Origin: Litorilinea aerophila
GTDB taxonomy: Bacteria > Chloroflexota > Anaerolineae > Caldilineales > Caldilineaceae
NCBI RefSeq assembly: GCF_006569185.2
Contig: NZ_VIGC02000001.1
Span: forward strand, 62,001-126,000
DNA length: 64,000 bases
Reading direction: 5' to 3'
A model generated the notes under the pieces. It was not told the origin of the DNA. It saw only the letters and a list, made by a program, of their open reading frames with translations, and did no database searches. Below, in pieces: positions 55,919-64,000 of this stretch (position 1 is the first letter of the stretch; each line of letters begins with the position of its first letter). Both the position numbers and the translations under genes were made by a program.

Positions 55919-56566
55919 TCACGGTGCCAGCCGCTCCAGACGCCAGGTATCTCCCTCCCGGGTGTAGCGCAGCCGGTCATGTAGACGGTCGGGACCGCCC
56001 TGCCAGAACTCAATCGACTGGGGGATGACCCGGTAGCCGCCCCAGTAAGGTGGACGGGGCGGCTCTTGCCCGGCAAAACGCTCTTCCACCTCCCGCAGCC
56101 AGGCCTCCAATGTCGCCCGATCCGGGATCACCCGGCTCTGGGGCGATGCCCACGCGCTGAGGCGACTGCCCAATGGGCGGGTCCGAAAGTAGGCGTCGGA
56201 CTCCTCGGCGGTCAGTTTCTCCACCCGGCCTTCCACCCGCACCTGGCGGGCCAGTGGCCCCCACCAGAAGACCAGGGCTGCCCACGGGTTTTCGGCCAGC
56301 TCCTGCCCCTTGCGGCTTTCGTAATTGGTGTAGAAACAGAAACCTCGCCCGTCAAACCCTTTCAACAGCACCATGCGCGCCGAGGGACGGCCGTCCGCAC
56401 TGGCCGTGGCCAGGGTCATGGCATTGGGTTCATGGAGCTCCGCCGCCATGGCATCGGCCAGCCAGCGGGCAAAGAGCGCCAGCGGATCCGTTCCCGCCTC
56501 CTCCTCCAGCAGGCGGACACCGCGATATTCTTCTCGCATCTTGGCAACTTCTCCACTCAAGTCCAT
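55919..56566 (-). CDS. pdxH: Pyridoxamine/pyridoxine 5'-phosphate oxidase
   Basis: 215 aa. Oxidises PNP/PMP to pyridoxal 5'-phosphate using FMN. N-terminal 'MREEYRG' helix, '[43 protein letters not shown]' (split in text) binds FMN and substrate, '[22 protein letters not shown]', '[15 protein letters not shown]' and C-terminal '[22 protein letters not shown]', all standard. The ATG at 56566 is preferred (GGGGAG upstream) over 56593. Full length. Confidence 0.97.
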   Translation of the reverse strand: MDLSGEVAKMREEYRGVRLLEEEAGTDPLALFARWLADAMAAELHEPNAMTLATASADGRPSARMVLLKGFDGRGFCFYTNYESRKGQELAENPWAALVFWWGPLARQVRVEGRVEKLTAEESDAYFRTRPLGSRLSAWASPQSRVIPDRATLEAWLREVEERFAGQEPPRPPYWGGYRVIPQSIEFWQGGPDRLHDRLRYTREGDTWRLERLAP

Positions 56567-56774
56567 TGACTCCCCATGGCAACAAGGGGCCATTCCGGCC
56601 CCGGAATTAGTTCATTCGCTCTTAATTTCAACAGCCCCATCTTTCCAGCCTGGTATCGTAACACACGGGAGCCACAACGACGACCTAGCCCCCGGGGTAA
56701 AACGGAATCCACCCAGCGGACGCCGCTGCCGTCGGGACGTTGCTTGCTGTGCCCGCCACGGACAGGGCAGGCAC

Positions 56775-56794
56775 GGACAGGGCAAGCCCTGTCC
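56775..56794. repeat. Short perfect palindrome with a neighbouring direct copy
   Basis: GGACAGGGC-AA-GCCCTGTCC. The half-site CACGGACAGGGCA also occurs about 14-16 nt upstream, near 56757-56769. Short palindromes of this wording occur dispersed in several GC-rich genomes, so it is probably a REP-like remnant. Confidence 0.55.
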
Positions 56795-56890
56795 CTACAT
56801 CCTATACCATAACAGCATAACGCAGCCAGGGAGGTCTGACGGATAAACGTGAAATCTGTCCTGGGGCAGGGCACCCAATGGCCGATCCGT

Positions 56891-56920
56891 TTGTCAGAAG
56901 ATTCTCCATCCGACTATAAT
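56891..56920 (+). promoter_or_regulatory. Promoter of the glycosyltransferase cluster, predicted leaderless
   Basis: TTGTCA (56891-56896), an 18-nt spacer and consensus TATAAT (56915-56920). The start would fall at 56927-56928, and the ATG begins at 56928, so the mRNA would have no leader and no ribosome-binding site. Confidence 0.65.
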
Positions 56921-56927
56921 AGCCGCA

Positions 56928-58073
56928 ATGCGTGTGATGATGGTCAGCAAGGCACTGGTGATGGGTGCCTATCAGCGTAAGGCGGAAGAGATGGCCCGTC
57001 TCGGGGTGGATTTGACCGTCCTGGTCCCCCCGTTTTGGGCCGATCGCCGGGGCCGACAACCGGTGGAGTTCCAATACGTGGCCGGCTATCGACTGAAAGT
57101 GGTCCCCCTCCGCTTCAACGGAAACTTCCACCTGCACTTCTACCCCACCCTGGCCCGGGAGCTGGCCGCGATCCGTCCCCAGTTGTTGCATATGGACGAA
57201 GAACCCTACAACCTGGCCACCTGGCTGGGCTTGCGGGCCGCCCACCGTCAGGGCGGCGTCGGCACTTTTTTTACCTGGCAAAATCTCTATCGTCGTTATC
57301 CCCCGCCTTTTCGATGGTTCGAACAGGCCAACTACCGCCGCACGCCAGCCGCCATCGCCGGCAACCAGGAAGCTGCTGAGGTCCTGCGCCGTAAGGGTTA
57401 CCAGGGCGCCATCTCCATCATCCCCCAGTTCGGCGTGGACCCGGAGCTGTTCCGGCCGGCCCCTGGCCCGACACAGCCGACAGGCAACCGGCCACTACGC
57501 ATCGGCTACGCCGGCGGCCTGCTCCCCGAAAAGGGCGTGGACCTGCTGCTCCATGCCTGCGCCGGGCTGCGGGGCGCCTGGGAGCTGTTCCTGGTGGGCG
57601 AGGGCCACGCACAGCCCGGTCTTCAGGCCCTGGCTCGCCGCCTGGGCATCGACGGCCGGGTCCATTTCGAGTCCCGGCTGGCCAGCAGCGCCATGCCGCA
57701 GTACTACCGTCGGCTGGATCTGTTCGTGTTGCCCAGCCGCTCCACCCCCACCTGGAAGGAGCAGTTCGGCCGGGTTCTGATCGAGGCCATGGCCTGCGGC
57801 GTGGCCGTCATCGGCAGCGACTGCGGCGAGATCCCCCACGTGATCGGCGATGCCGGGCTGATCTTCCCCGAAGGTGATGTGGCCGGCCTGCGGGACTGCC
57901 TTCAAACCCTCCTGGACGCGCCCCAGCGGCGCCGGGAGCTGGCCGAGGCGGGACGACAGCGGGTCCTGGAGCGGTTCACCATGGCCCAGATCGCAGCCCG
58001 GACGGTGGCCCACTACGCGGCCCTGTTGGCTCCGGCCCGGGCTTCCAACGAGGCACCATGCACGTCGCCCTGA
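56928..58073 (+). CDS. Family 4 glycosyltransferase, first of cluster
   Basis: 381 aa, GT-B fold. N-terminal 'MMVSKALVMGAYQRKAEEMARLGV', donor-site 'IGYAGGLLPEKGVDLLLHA', 'LVGEGHAQPGLQALARRLGI' and the nucleotide-sugar motif 'WKEQFGRVLIEAMACGVAVIGSDCGEIPHVIGDAG' (split) with the E-x7-E pattern. Probably adds a sugar to a lipid-linked oligosaccharide on the cytoplasmic face. The start has no ribosome-binding site but sits at the predicted transcription start. Overlaps the next gene by 16 nt. Confidence 0.9.
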   Translation: MRVMMVSKALVMGAYQRKAEEMARLGVDLTVLVPPFWADRRGRQPVEFQYVAGYRLKVVPLRFNGNFHLHFYPTLARELAAIRPQLLHMDEEPYNLATWLGLRAAHRQGGVGTFFTWQNLYRRYPPPFRWFEQANYRRTPAAIAGNQEAAEVLRRKGYQGAISIIPQFGVDPELFRPAPGPTQPTGNRPLRIGYAGGLLPEKGVDLLLHACAGLRGAWELFLVGEGHAQPGLQALARRLGIDGRVHFESRLASSAMPQYYRRLDLFVLPSRSTPTWKEQFGRVLIEAMACGVAVIGSDCGEIPHVIGDAGLIFPEGDVAGLRDCLQTLLDAPQRRRELAEAGRQRVLERFTMAQIAARTVAHYAALLAPARASNEAPCTSP

Positions 58074-59200
58074 ATGCCCAGCTCCTCAGCACCCAATCTT
58101 CGTACCGGGGGGCCGGTGTGAGCCATTACTGCCGTCACCTTCTGCAGGCCCTGGGGCAGCTGGCAACGGCCGACGGAAGTCCCCGTTTCACCGCGTTCGT
58201 CAACGCGGCCGATTTTGTCGCGCCGGGCGTGGAGCTGGCGGTGGGTCCCGGGCTGCTGGCCCGCCCGCCCGTGCGCATCGCCTGGGAGCAACTGCTCCTG
58301 CCCCGAGAGCTCCGGCGGCGTCAGGTCGACCTGGTGCACGGCCTGGTCAACGTGCTGCCCCTGGCCACGTCCACACCCGGTGTGGTCACCGTCCACGACC
58401 TGAGTTTCCTGCGCCTGCCCCGGAAATTCCCCCGGGCCAAGCGCCTCTACCTGACCCGACTCTGCCAGGCCAGCGTGGACCGAGCACGACACGTCATCGC
58501 CGTCAGCCGGCAGACTGCCGAGGATCTGATGCGCTTCTTTGGCACGGCGGCCGCCAGGATCACCGTGATCCACAACGGCGTCGACAGAGTTTTTTCGCCG
58601 GGCAACCCGGCAGACATCGAAGCCTTTCGGGCAGGCTGTGGCCTGCCTTCTCGCTACTTTTTGTATGTGGGCACCCTGGAACCACGCAAAAATCTGCCGA
58701 CCCTCATCCGGGCCTTTGCCCGCTGGCGCGCCAGCGGAGATCCGGAAGCACACCAGGTGAAGCTGGTTCTGGCCGGGGCCCAGGGCTGGTTTTATGCCGA
58801 GATCTTCCGGCTGGTATCGGAGCTGGGGCTGCAGGACAGGGTGCTCTTCCCGGGTTTCGTGCCCGATGCCGAGCTGCCCCTGTGGTACCAGGCGGCCGAG
58901 GCCTTCGTCTACCCCAGCCTGTTTGAAGGATTTGGATTGCCCGTGCTGGAAGCCATGGCCTGTGGCACCCCGGTCCTGTGCAGCCGCATCGGCAGCCTGA
59001 CAGAAATTGTGGGGGAGGCCGCCTTGACCGTCCCTCCCACGGCGGAGGATGGGTGGATGGCGGCCATGGCGCTCCTGGCCCGGCAGCCCCAACTACGGCA
59101 GGAGCTGTCACGCCGTGGCCTGGCCCAGGCCCAGAAGTTCAGCTGGGAGGCTACAGCCCTGGCCACCCTGGAGGTCTATCAGGCCGTACACGGGCGCTGA
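58058..59200 (+). CDS. Family 1/4 glycosyltransferase, mannosyltransferase-like
   Basis: 380 aa, GT-B fold. 'GAGVSHYCRHLLQAL' near the N-terminus, 'VVTVHDLSFLRLPRKFP', 'VIAVSRQTAEDLMRFF', 'HNGVDRVFSPG', 'LYVGTLEPRKNLPTLIRAFARW' and 'YPSLFEGFGLPVLEAMACGTPVLCSRIGSL' (split) with E-x7-E. Wording is typical of GT4 mannosyltransferases acting in exopolysaccharide assembly. Starts inside the previous gene (16-nt overlap), so the two are translationally coupled. Confidence 0.9.
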   Translation: MHVALNAQLLSTQSSYRGAGVSHYCRHLLQALGQLATADGSPRFTAFVNAADFVAPGVELAVGPGLLARPPVRIAWEQLLLPRELRRRQVDLVHGLVNVLPLATSTPGVVTVHDLSFLRLPRKFPRAKRLYLTRLCQASVDRARHVIAVSRQTAEDLMRFFGTAAARITVIHNGVDRVFSPGNPADIEAFRAGCGLPSRYFLYVGTLEPRKNLPTLIRAFARWRASGDPEAHQVKLVLAGAQGWFYAEIFRLVSELGLQDRVLFPGFVPDAELPLWYQAAEAFVYPSLFEGFGLPVLEAMACGTPVLCSRIGSLTEIVGEAALTVPPTAEDGWMAAMALLARQPQLRQELSRRGLAQAQKFSWEATALATLEVYQAVHGR

Positions 59201-59253
59201 GGGGCTGCGTATGTGGAGAGCAGGTTCAAAGTGGGGCAGATCGCCCCGATTTG

Positions 59254-59262
59254 TGATACACT
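59254..59262 (+). promoter_or_regulatory. Extended -10 promoter upstream of the sugar transferase
   Basis: TGATACACT fits TGn plus a -10 hexamer. The -35 is unclear. The predicted start near 59269 lies 17 nt before the folded RNA element. Confidence 0.4.
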
Positions 59263-59285
59263 ATGGCCGTCTGACATAAACATGG

Positions 59286-59367
59286 GGCTCGTCCCCCAAA
59301 TGGGTACCAACCTGTTTGGTTCCTTACGAAACCGGGGTAAGTAGCGCCCATTTGGGGTAGATGAGCC
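59286..59367 (+). ncRNA. Candidate structured leader RNA (three-way junction)
   Basis: Outer helix GGCTC/GAGCC (59286-59290 with 59363-59367). Long helix CCCCAAATGGG/CCCATTTGGGG, 11 bp (59294-59304 with 59347-59357). It encloses two hairpins, ACCAA/TTGGT (59306-59310, 59316-59320) and CTTAC/GTAAG (59323-59327, 59337-59341). It matches no riboswitch class I recognise. It could be a cis-regulatory leader of the sugar transferase gene or a transposon-end fold. Confidence 0.45.
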
Positions 59368-59371
59368 AAAC

Positions 59372-59439
59372 ATCACGGCAGAAGTCCGGTGACACTACCT
59401 CTGGTGGACACCATCAGCGAAGAGCTGCCGGCATTTACG
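59372..59439 (+). repeat. Degenerate palindromic repeat element, copy 6
   Basis: TCACGGCAGAAGTCCGG at the left and GCCGGCATTTACGA at the right, with CCTCTGGTGGACACCATC in the centre, match the copy 4/5 pattern with many changes and shorter ends. Unlike copies 1-5 it is antisense to the next gene. Confidence 0.6.
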
Positions 59440-59544
59440 ACTTTTCACGTTCGGGTGCGATATCTGGCCGGTCATGGCCCAATCTGGCAGCGTGACCTTC
59501 GGAGAGAGCCGCCGGGACAACATCTGGCAACCGGCACGGAGTGG

Positions 59545-61082
<1,538 letters not shown>

Positions 61083-61083
<1 letters not shown>

Positions 61084-62276
61084 TGGCCCAGACCAGACGA
61101 CATGACCGACCCTCGCCACCAACAGCGCGCATGACTTCCCAAAAAATTCTGATCCTCATGAGCAACACCGGGGGCGGCCATCGGGCCAGCGCCGAAGCCC
61201 TCCAGGCCGGCTTTGCCCGGCGTTTCGGCGACCGCTTTCAGGTGGAGATCATCGACCTGCTCATCGACCACCTGCCCTGGCCCCTCAACCAACTGCCTAA
61301 GAGCTATGCCCTGCTGGCCAACTACCTGCCCTGGCTGTGGCGCCTCCTCTGGAAGACGGGCGAACGGCAGATCATCGCCAGCCCCCTGATGACCCTGGCG
61401 GCCCGCTGGGCGGCACCTTCCATCCGACGCGTCCTGCGCACCTATGAGCCCGACCTGATCATCTCGGTCCATCCCCTGGTCCAGGAGATGACGCTGTACG
61501 CGCTGAACCAGGAGGGGCGGCAGCGCCCCTACGTGATCGTGGTGACCGATCTCTCCACGGCCCACCCCCTCTGGTTTCACCCGGACGCCCGGCTCTGCTT
61601 TGTGGCCAGCGAGGAAGCCCGCCGGCGCGCCCTGCGGGCCGGCATGCGTCCCGAACAGTTGCGCCAATTTGGGCTGCCCATCCGGCCAGCCTTCGCCGAG
61701 ACGCCCCGGGCCCGGGAGGTTCTACGCCGGGAGCTAGGCATGGATCCCGAGTTGCCTGCCGCGCTCCTGTTGGGCGGCGGCGAGGGCATCGGGCCGGTGG
61801 CGCGCATCGCCCGCTGTGTGGCCGAGGGGCTCCATGGACAGGGGACGCCCATCGGCCAGCTGGTGATCGTCTGTGGCCGCAACCGCATCCTCCTCACCCG
61901 GCTGAAAAACCGCCGCTGGCCGGTGCCCACCATCGTCAATGGCTTCGTCCATAACATGTCCGACTGGATGGCCGCCTGCGACTGCGTGATCACCAAGGCG
62001 GGCCCCGGCACTATCGCCGAAGCCATGATCCGGGGGCTGCCGGTGATCCTGAGCGGGTTCATCCCGGGTCAGGAGGAAGGGAACATCCCCTACGTGGTGG
62101 ACAATCGGGTGGGCGCCTTCAGCACCGACCCGGAGGAGATCGCACGCCTGGTCACCCGCTGGTTCGGAGAGGAGCGGGAAGAGCTGGCGGCCATGGCCGC
62201 CCGGGCCCGGGAACTGGGCAACCCCCGTTCGACGCTCCAGATCGTGGAGGAGATTGCCAACGTGTTGGCTTCATGA
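61083..62276 (+). CDS. MGDG synthase/MurG-type glycosyltransferase (GT28-like)
   Basis: 397 aa from the ATG at 61083, which overlaps the previous TGA as TGATG, so it is coupled. An in-frame ATG at 61131 matches where homologues begin, and neither has a ribosome-binding site. 'ILMSNTGGGHRASAEALQAGF' is the MGDG_synth signature; the domain runs to about 200. The C-terminal GT28 half has 'LLLGGGEGIGPVARIA', 'VNGFVHNMSDWMAACDCVITKAGPGTIAEAM' (split) and 'GQEEGNIPYVV'. Probably transfers a sugar to diacylglycerol or a related lipid. It ends 6 nt inside the convergent GH5 gene. Confidence 0.88.
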
Positions 62277-64000
62277 GGAGTCGTCGGTGCCGCCCATCAC
62301 GGCCGGGAGAAAGAGTCGCGGGGCATCCGCCTGGGCCGCGTTGGCCAGACACGGCTGGCCGTTGAGGCGAAATTGGGTGGGTGCTGGATTCTCCCCGGCC
62401 CATGTCCCCAAAAAGCCGAAGGTCACCTGGCCATTGGGCTCCACCGCGGCGTTCCAGTCCGCATGGCGGACCCGCACCTGGTCCCCCTCCTGGCTGACCA
62501 CCCCATTCCAGATCTGAGAAATCCGCTGCCCGGCGGGGAAGGTCCAGGCGAGCTCCCACCCCGAGAGCCGCTGGCTCCCCAGGTAGGTCCAGGCCACGTT
62601 GGCCACGAAACCACCTTCCCAGACACTTTCCACCTGATAGTGCACCCGGCAGAGGGCCGGCGGTGCCCCTGTGGGCGTAGACGGGGGAACGGGGGTAGCC
62701 GTACTCGCCGGTGGAGAAGCCGTCGCTGAAGGCGAGGGGCTCGGCGAGGGCAGCGGCGTTCCGTCCAGCCCCCACAGCCGGTGCAGCAACGCCACCTTGT
62801 CGGACCACACCTGGTTCCAATCGTCCTGGAGAATTCCTCCCGTATCGCCGCTGTTGGCGTTCCAGGACCAGTAGAAGCTGCTCCGTATCCCCTTCTGCAC
62901 CAGGTAGTCCACCAGCGCATCCTGCCAGGTTCGATCCCGCGGATCGCCGCCGTGGCCATATCGCCCGCCGAATTCCCCGATCACCACCGGGTAGTCGTCC
63001 GCGAATTGGCCAAAGTGGGCCTCCCAGATGGCAGGCAGGTTGGCCGGGAAGTCGGCGTGGTTGAAGTAGGGCTGGACGTAGACGTCGGGCCCGTAGACAT
63101 GGGGACTGAGGACCAGCTTCTCCCGGGGGATGGCCAGGGGCGTGCAGGCCAGCGGCTCCAGGTTGCCGCCCCACCAGTGGTTCTGGTCGCCACTGCAGGT
63201 GGGATTCTCTTGAATGCCCTCCACGAAAATCAGCAGATTGGGGTTGGCCGCCAAAACGGCCGCAGCAGCCCGGGCCGCGGCCAGGTCCCAATCCGTGGCC
63301 GGATTTCCCGTGCCCCAGGTGGCAGCACCGTGGGGCTCGTTTTTGAGGTCGATGCCCAGAAAGTGCGCCAGGTGGCTGTAGCGCTGGGCCATGAAGACCA
63401 GGTCGTCGATCCACTGCTCTTCGCTGTAGCTCTCCGTGTACCAGAGCTCAGAGATGGCGTTGCAGTCCGGCCGGTGATGGTCCAGGAGGATGTAAAACCC
63501 CTGTTGGTCGAACGCCTGGAGCAGCCGATCCAGGATGGCCAGGCTGGTCAGCCCCTGGAGGTCTGGGTTCCGGCTGTAGCCGATGCTGCTGACCGAGCTG
63601 TCCTGCAGGGTGGCGGGACAGACGGGAATGCGCACCGCGTTGAAGCCCAAATCGGCCATCTGGGTGATCATCGCCTGCCAGTTGCGAGCCCACAGGCCGT
63701 GCACCACGTGCTCGTGGGTCTCGAAGCCGAACCAACTCACCCCCCGCAGGAGCAGAGGTGTTCCGGCAGGATCCAGGATCTGGTTGCCCTGCACTGTGTA
63801 GCCCTGGGACGGGGCCGGGGAGGCCTCCGCCGTCGGCGTGGGTGTCGGCGTGGCGGCAGGCGTCGCAGGAGGCGGGGTCGGAGTCCCGGCTTCCCCTGCC
63901 GTGCAATAGCCCACTATCTCCCACGGCCCTGATGCGGGCTCGCTGTCCGGCTCCACATCCAGGTTCGTCCAGCGGGCCTGCCAGACGCGGCCCTGGTGGC
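62271..64000 (-). CDS. Secreted GH5-family glycoside hydrolase with CBM5/12 and CBM2 modules (5' truncated)
   Basis: Open to the right edge, so the true start is outside. The first in-window codons read 'HQGRVWQARWTNLDVEPDS' and 'PWEIVGYC', an end-part of a chitin-binding CBM5/12 module. A Thr/Pro linker leads to the GH5 barrel: 'GFNAVRIPVCPATLQ', 'ILLDHHRPD', acid/base Glu in 'IDLKNEPHGAATWG' and nucleophile Glu in 'VVIGEFGGRYGHGG'. A second linker precedes a CBM2-like domain ('CRVHYQVESVWEGGFVANVAW', split). The tail 'RLFLPAVMGG' resembles the Leu-Pro tails of related exoproteins. It probably hydrolyses cellulose or a related beta-glycan. Confidence 0.92.
   Translation of the reverse strand, partial: HQGRVWQARWTNLDVEPDSEPASGPWEIVGYCTAGEAGTPTPPPATPAATPTPTPTAEASPAPSQGYTVQGNQILDPAGTPLLLRGVSWFGFETHEHVVHGLWARNWQAMITQMADLGFNAVRIPVCPATLQDSSVSSIGYSRNPDLQGLTSLAILDRLLQAFDQQGFYILLDHHRPDCNAISELWYTESYSEEQWIDDLVFMAQRYSHLAHFLGIDLKNEPHGAATWGTGNPATDWDLAAARAAAAVLAANPNLLIFVEGIQENPTCSGDQNHWWGGNLEPLACTPLAIPREKLVLSPHVYGPDVYVQPYFNHADFPANLPAIWEAHFGQFADDYPVVIGEFGGRYGHGGDPRDRTWQDALVDYLVQKGIRSSFYWSWNANSGDTGGILQDDWNQVWSDKVALLHRLWGLDGTPLPSPSPSPSATASPPASTATPVPPSTPTGAPPALCRVHYQVESVWEGGFVANVAWTYLGSQRLSGWELAWTFPAGQRISQIWNGVVSQEGDQVRVRHADWNAAVEPNGQVTFGFLGTWAGENPAPTQFRLNGQPCLANAAQADAPRLFLPAVMGGTDDSS

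Larger units (their letters stand above)
56567..56927. other. Divergent region between pdxH and the glycosyltransferase cluster
   Basis: 361 nt holding a small dispersed-type palindrome (56775-56794) and the plus-strand promoter (56891-56920). Nothing coding is supported; 56600-56750 shows no clear signal. Confidence 0.6.
59201..59544 (+). other. Leader region of the sugar transferase gene
   Basis: 344 nt that hold a short hairpin (GGGGC/GCCCC near 59232-59246), an extended -10 promoter (59254-59262), a three-way RNA fold (59286-59367) and the degenerate repeat copy 6 (59372-59439). The frame continuing upstream of 59545 is not supported by homology. Confidence 0.6.

Overview
This window is high-GC bacterial chromosome (roughly two thirds G+C), dense with genes on both strands. 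Gene style points to a Chloroflexota member, probably an Anaerolineae/Caldilineae-like heterotroph. The reasons are secreted proteins with Thr/Pro-rich linkers and C-terminal Leu-Pro-hydrophobic tails, PPC-like and PA14 domains, a two-domain ArsA-like ATPase, an ECF sigma factor followed by a DUF5667-type membrane protein, and many glycan genes. The assignment rests on recognition only. Sulfatases, GH4 and GH5 enzymes suggest life on complex, partly sulfated polysaccharides.

Layout. 1-3.0 kb: a truncated secreted protein, then an HTH-less Lrp/RAM-like protein. 3.0-9.8 kb (minus strand): an oligopeptide-type ABC importer with two substrate-binding proteins, two permeases, no ATPase and a trailing Nudix gene. 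9.9-10.0 kb: tRNA-Pro(GGG) with its promoter and terminator. 10-14.4 kb (plus): secreted nuclease-like protein, phosphoribosyltransferase, endonuclease III and a lipoprotein. 14.4-17.4 kb (minus): a soluble FtsK-like translocase behind a promoter carrying a LexA-type box, and xylulokinase. 17.8-26.6 kb: L,D-transpeptidase, lipase-like hydrolase, subtilase, Bcp peroxiredoxin, ArsA-like ATPase, ECF sigma/anti-sigma pair and dCTP deaminase. 26.7-31.1 kb: a Zn/Mn-type ABC transporter, divergent from a sugar isomerase-oxidoreductase pair. 31.4-37.3 kb: phosphoesterase, beta-lactamase-like protein, GMP synthase and a metallopeptidase lipoprotein. 37.4-46.7 kb (minus): a glycan or surface-assembly operon made of a GT2, a giant YfhO-flippase fusion and a membrane protein ending in PA14 domains and a beta-propeller. 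46.8-50.1 kb: molybdopterin oxidoreductase, carbamoyltransferase, MaoC hydratase and a membrane-anchored Cas4-like nuclease. 50.1-55.7 kb: two sulfatases around a GH4 glycosidase, with remnants of an AraC regulator and a sugar ABC permease, which looks like a decaying catabolic locus. 55.9-64 kb: PdxH, a four-gene glycosyltransferase cluster and a GH5 enzyme that runs off the edge.

The most unusual feature is a family of short palindromic elements: five full copies and one degenerate copy, all outside the supported genes. They come as 83-nt and 95-nt forms plus one 151-nt expanded form. Most are bounded by CTAG-like tetranucleotides, and all five full copies have the same orientation relative to the next gene downstream. 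At two loci (three copies) they lie inside predicted 5' leaders. Other second-look items are the LexA-type box on the FtsK-like gene, a folded RNA candidate upstream of the sugar transferase, and a predicted leaderless glycosyltransferase mRNA.

Promoter calls were made by eye against the sigma70 consensus. Function assignments come from motif and family recognition, with no database search.
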